Origin: Glaciecola sp. UBA1851
Lineage (GTDB): Bacteria; Pseudomonadota; Gammaproteobacteria; Enterobacterales; Alteromonadaceae
DNA length: 16,638 nucleotides
Assembly: GCA_002338515.1 (NCBI GenBank)
Contig: DDIL01000163.1
Coordinates: 1 to 16,638, forward strand
Direction: 5' to 3'
The position numbers were made by a program, and so were the translations under genes. The notes under the pieces were generated by a model that was given only the letters and a program-made list of their open reading frames with translations, did not search any database and was not told the origin of the DNA. This document shows, one piece after another, positions 14,982 to 16,638 of this stretch. Position 1 is the first letter of the stretch, and every line of letters begins with the position of its first letter.

Positions 14982-15812
14982 TTACCTATTATGTTCGGAT
15001 GAAGCGCGTTTAATGGATAGTACTTTGTTATTGCTTGAATATTTTAATTGGCGCTTTAACAACCGGTTGGTTCTATTGATAAAAGGCAAAGGAATGTTGA
15101 TAGGCTTTTGCGCCCAGCCAATTTTTTGTTTATTAACGGTAATATTGAGTTCGTCTAGTTCACGCTTAATACTTAGCGATAAGCTTAAAGGTAGATTACT
15201 CAATGCTTGCTGTTTATCAATACTAGTAGTGAGTTCACCTTGGCATTTTTTACCTCTAGACACATATTTTTTGCGCGTGTACTTTTCAGGTTTTTGTAAG
15301 CTTTGGCCGCTTAACAAGCCCTCGTTATGCATCCAAATGCAATAGCACTCACCTTGTAAAGCAGCATGCTCTAATTTTTTTACTTGTATATGTTTAAGTG
15401 ATGGTTGCCAAATAAACACAGCTTCACATGCTCCACTTTTTGCACATTGCTCTGCGCTCCATAAGCATTCTTCACTGCTTTGCGTATTCACTAAAATAAG
15501 TTGTTCAAGAGGGATGTTATGTGCCACTAAAAACTCAGCGTTAAGCTCAAAAGGTGGGTCAATAAAAACGAAGAGCTTTTGTGTTTGCTTTGACTGTTTG
15601 CAGTTACGTAAAACAGACAGCATTAAGCGTACTTCACCACAACCTAATGGGCTATTTAAGTGGATCATGCCGGCACGCGGAAAGCCGCCTGTTAAGACAT
15701 TATCAAGGCTAGGAAAGCCAGTAGCTAGCGTTTGTTTTGGTTGTTGTTGCTTAGCATGTGCGGCTGTCCATACCCATTGCTTGTTGTGTAAATCATGCAG
15801 AATAGGATTCAT
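14982..15812 (-). CDS. imuA: ImuA, RecA/SulA-like translesion accessory protein
   Basis: A 276-residue member of the gammaproteobacterial ImuA (formerly SulA-like) group. Its hallmark is LATGFPSLDNVLTGGFPRAGMIHLNSPLGCGE (about 29-60). The P-loop position reads SPLGCGEVR and lacks the GK[ST] of RecA, so ATP hydrolysis in the RecA manner is unlikely. The core is followed by a basic, Lys/Arg-rich C-terminus after about residue 180. Known roles of the family are to assist ImuB and DnaE2 in damage-induced mutagenesis. It is the first gene of the cassette, with a LexA box immediately upstream and imuB four bases downstream. A weak GAG is the only Shine-Dalgarno candidate. Confidence 0.93.
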   Translation of the reverse strand: MNPILHDLHNKQWVWTAAHAKQQQPKQTLATGFPSLDNVLTGGFPRAGMIHLNSPLGCGEVRLMLSVLRNCKQSKQTQKLFVFIDPPFELNAEFLVAHNIPLEQLILVNTQSSEECLWSAEQCAKSGACEAVFIWQPSLKHIQVKKLEHAALQGECYCIWMHNEGLLSGQSLQKPEKYTRKKYVSRGKKCQGELTTSIDKQQALSNLPLSLSLSIKRELDELNITVNKQKIGWAQKPINIPLPFINRTNRLLKRQLKYSSNNKVLSIKRASSEHNR

Positions 15813-15826
15813 AACCAGCTCGTTTT

Positions 15827-15846
15827 TACTGTACGGATATACAGTA
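15827..15846 (-). promoter_or_regulatory. LexA box (SOS operator) of imuA-imuB-dnaE2
   Basis: CTGT-N8-ACAG at 15829-15844 is flanked by TA on both sides, giving the full TACTGT...ACAGTA form of the E. coli-type LexA consensus. It lies 15-34 bases upstream of the imuA ATG and overlaps the -10 element, so LexA binding would block polymerase. Confidence 0.95.
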
Positions 15847-15870
15847 TAAATATTATTTTAATAGACGCAA
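15843..15870 (-). promoter_or_regulatory. Predicted imuA promoter overlapping the LexA box
   Basis: On the minus strand the -35 is TTGCGT (15865-15870), the spacer is 16 bases, and the -10 is TATACT (15843-15848, five of six). The -10 shares four bases with the LexA box. The transcript would start inside the operator, near 15836. Confidence 0.65.
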
Positions 15871-15967
15871 GTAGGAAATGTGATTTGGTATGAAATTGGC
15901 GTTTAAGTTACTATTAGCATTGGCGTAACTCAATTAAAGCATTTGTTTCTGAATATAAAGAGTATCA

Positions 15968-16459
15968 ATGAATATCAAAGAAGCGACTAAACAACATTGG
16001 CCCTCAATATGGCCTATATTCCAAGAAATTGTTACTGCTGGCGAAACTTATGCTTATGAGCGCACTACCACTATACAGCAGGCTGAAGCTATTTGGTTAG
16101 ATGCCCCACGTATAACCTTTATATTTGAAGAAAACGGAGAAGTGCTGGGTACCTATTATTTAAAAACGAATCAAGCCGGGCCAGGCAATCATGTATGTAA
16201 CTGTGGATATATGGTGTCATCAAAGGCACGAGGCAGAGGCTTGGCTACCGCTATGTGTGAGCATTCGCAAAAAGTGGCAATAGAACTAGGGTACCAAGCC
16301 ATGCAATTTAATTTTGTTGCTTCAAGTAATGAAGGTGCTATAAGGTTGTGGCATAAACTTGGATATAATACCGTAGGCAATCTACCCAAAGCATTTAATC
16401 ACCCTGAAAAAGGTTTTATTGACGCTTTTGTGATGTATAAGTGGTTAGAAAGTAATTAA
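15968..16459 (+). CDS. GNAT family N-acetyltransferase
   Basis: This 163-residue protein has a complete GNAT fold. The acetyl-CoA pyrophosphate loop reads ARGRGLA (87-93) after the beta4 strand GYMVSS. Motif B, NEGAIRLWHKLGYNTVG (121-137), is followed by a C-terminal strand (FIDAFVMYKWL). The FNHPEKGFIDAFVMYK ending is seen in many single-domain GNATs of unknown substrate. I cannot tell amine, amino-acid or protein acetylation apart. The start is ATG with AAAGAG five bases upstream. It is divergent from imuA; the LexA box lies about 120 bases upstream of its start, so shared SOS control is possible but not shown. Confidence 0.93.
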   Translation: MNIKEATKQHWPSIWPIFQEIVTAGETYAYERTTTIQQAEAIWLDAPRITFIFEENGEVLGTYYLKTNQAGPGNHVCNCGYMVSSKARGRGLATAMCEHSQKVAIELGYQAMQFNFVASSNEGAIRLWHKLGYNTVGNLPKAFNHPEKGFIDAFVMYKWLESN

Positions 16460-16613
16460 GTGTCCTTAGACTGGTATTTATTTGCTTAAGATGCTTCTAG
16501 CTAATATGTCTTTCACTACTACTGACTTTCCTACATAAAAATATGTTTATACCGACGTATTTTGCTAAAAATACAAAAGTACGCTTAAAAATAATAAGAA
16601 AAGGAAAATACCT

Positions 16614-16638
16614 ATGCCTGCACAAATACTTAATAAAC
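16614..16638 (+). CDS. Start of an unidentified gene (cut by window edge)
   Basis: ATG at 16614 follows AAGGA (16601-16605) with eight bases between, and opens a frame reading MPAQILNK to the window end. Eight residues are too few to name a family. The 154 bases between the GNAT stop and this start hold no gene, and I see no clear terminator or promoter there. Confidence 0.6.

Overview
The window looks like chromosome from a low-GC marine gammaproteobacterium, most likely in the Alteromonadales. This is inferred from three things: the 3' end of a gammaproteobacterial-type 5S rRNA, an SOS box matching the E. coli-type LexA consensus, and protein content typical of that order (ImuA-ImuB-DnaE2 cassette, large ToxR/CadC-like membrane regulator, YbbAP/AttEFGH-type ABC system). 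I see no phage, insertion sequence, CRISPR array or tRNA.

Layout. Positions 1-93: the 3' part of a 5S rRNA gene and its intrinsic terminator, i.e. the end of an rRNA operon. 178-1322 (+): a six-helix membrane protein of unknown function and a small conserved cytoplasmic protein with its own promoter. 1356-7130 (-): five genes reading leftward. They encode a periplasmic solute-binding protein, a rhomboid protease with an intact active site, a LolD/YbbA-like ATPase, a ten-helix YbbP/FtsX-type permease and an AttH/CrtC-like lipocalin-fold protein. The last three are tightly coupled and form one ABC unit; the first two are 15 bp apart and form a pair. 7131-7936: an AT-rich, gene-free region of about 800 bp with unusual inverted repeats and five copies of the hexamer GTGACT. 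7937-10273 (+): a membrane-anchored transcription regulator (N-terminal winged helix, one membrane helix, about 630 residues of periplasmic sensor). 10276-15812 (-): the SOS mutagenesis cassette imuA-imuB-dnaE2, translationally coupled and headed by a LexA box that covers the -10 element. 15968-16459 (+): a GNAT acetyltransferase, divergent from imuA. 16614 onward (+): the first codons of another gene.

How the parts may work together. The imuABC cassette is a clear functional unit: ImuA and ImuB are accessory proteins for the error-prone polymerase DnaE2 after DNA damage. The ABC unit probably acts in the cell envelope (extraction or transport of a lipid, lipoprotein or lipophilic substrate), with the lipocalin-fold protein on the periplasmic side. 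The membrane regulator is divergent from the solute-binding protein/rhomboid pair, and the repeat-rich gap between them is a natural operator region. That it controls the leftward genes is inference. Two genes (the lipocalin-fold protein and the regulator) most likely start at TTG, each with a strong Shine-Dalgarno sequence six bases upstream.
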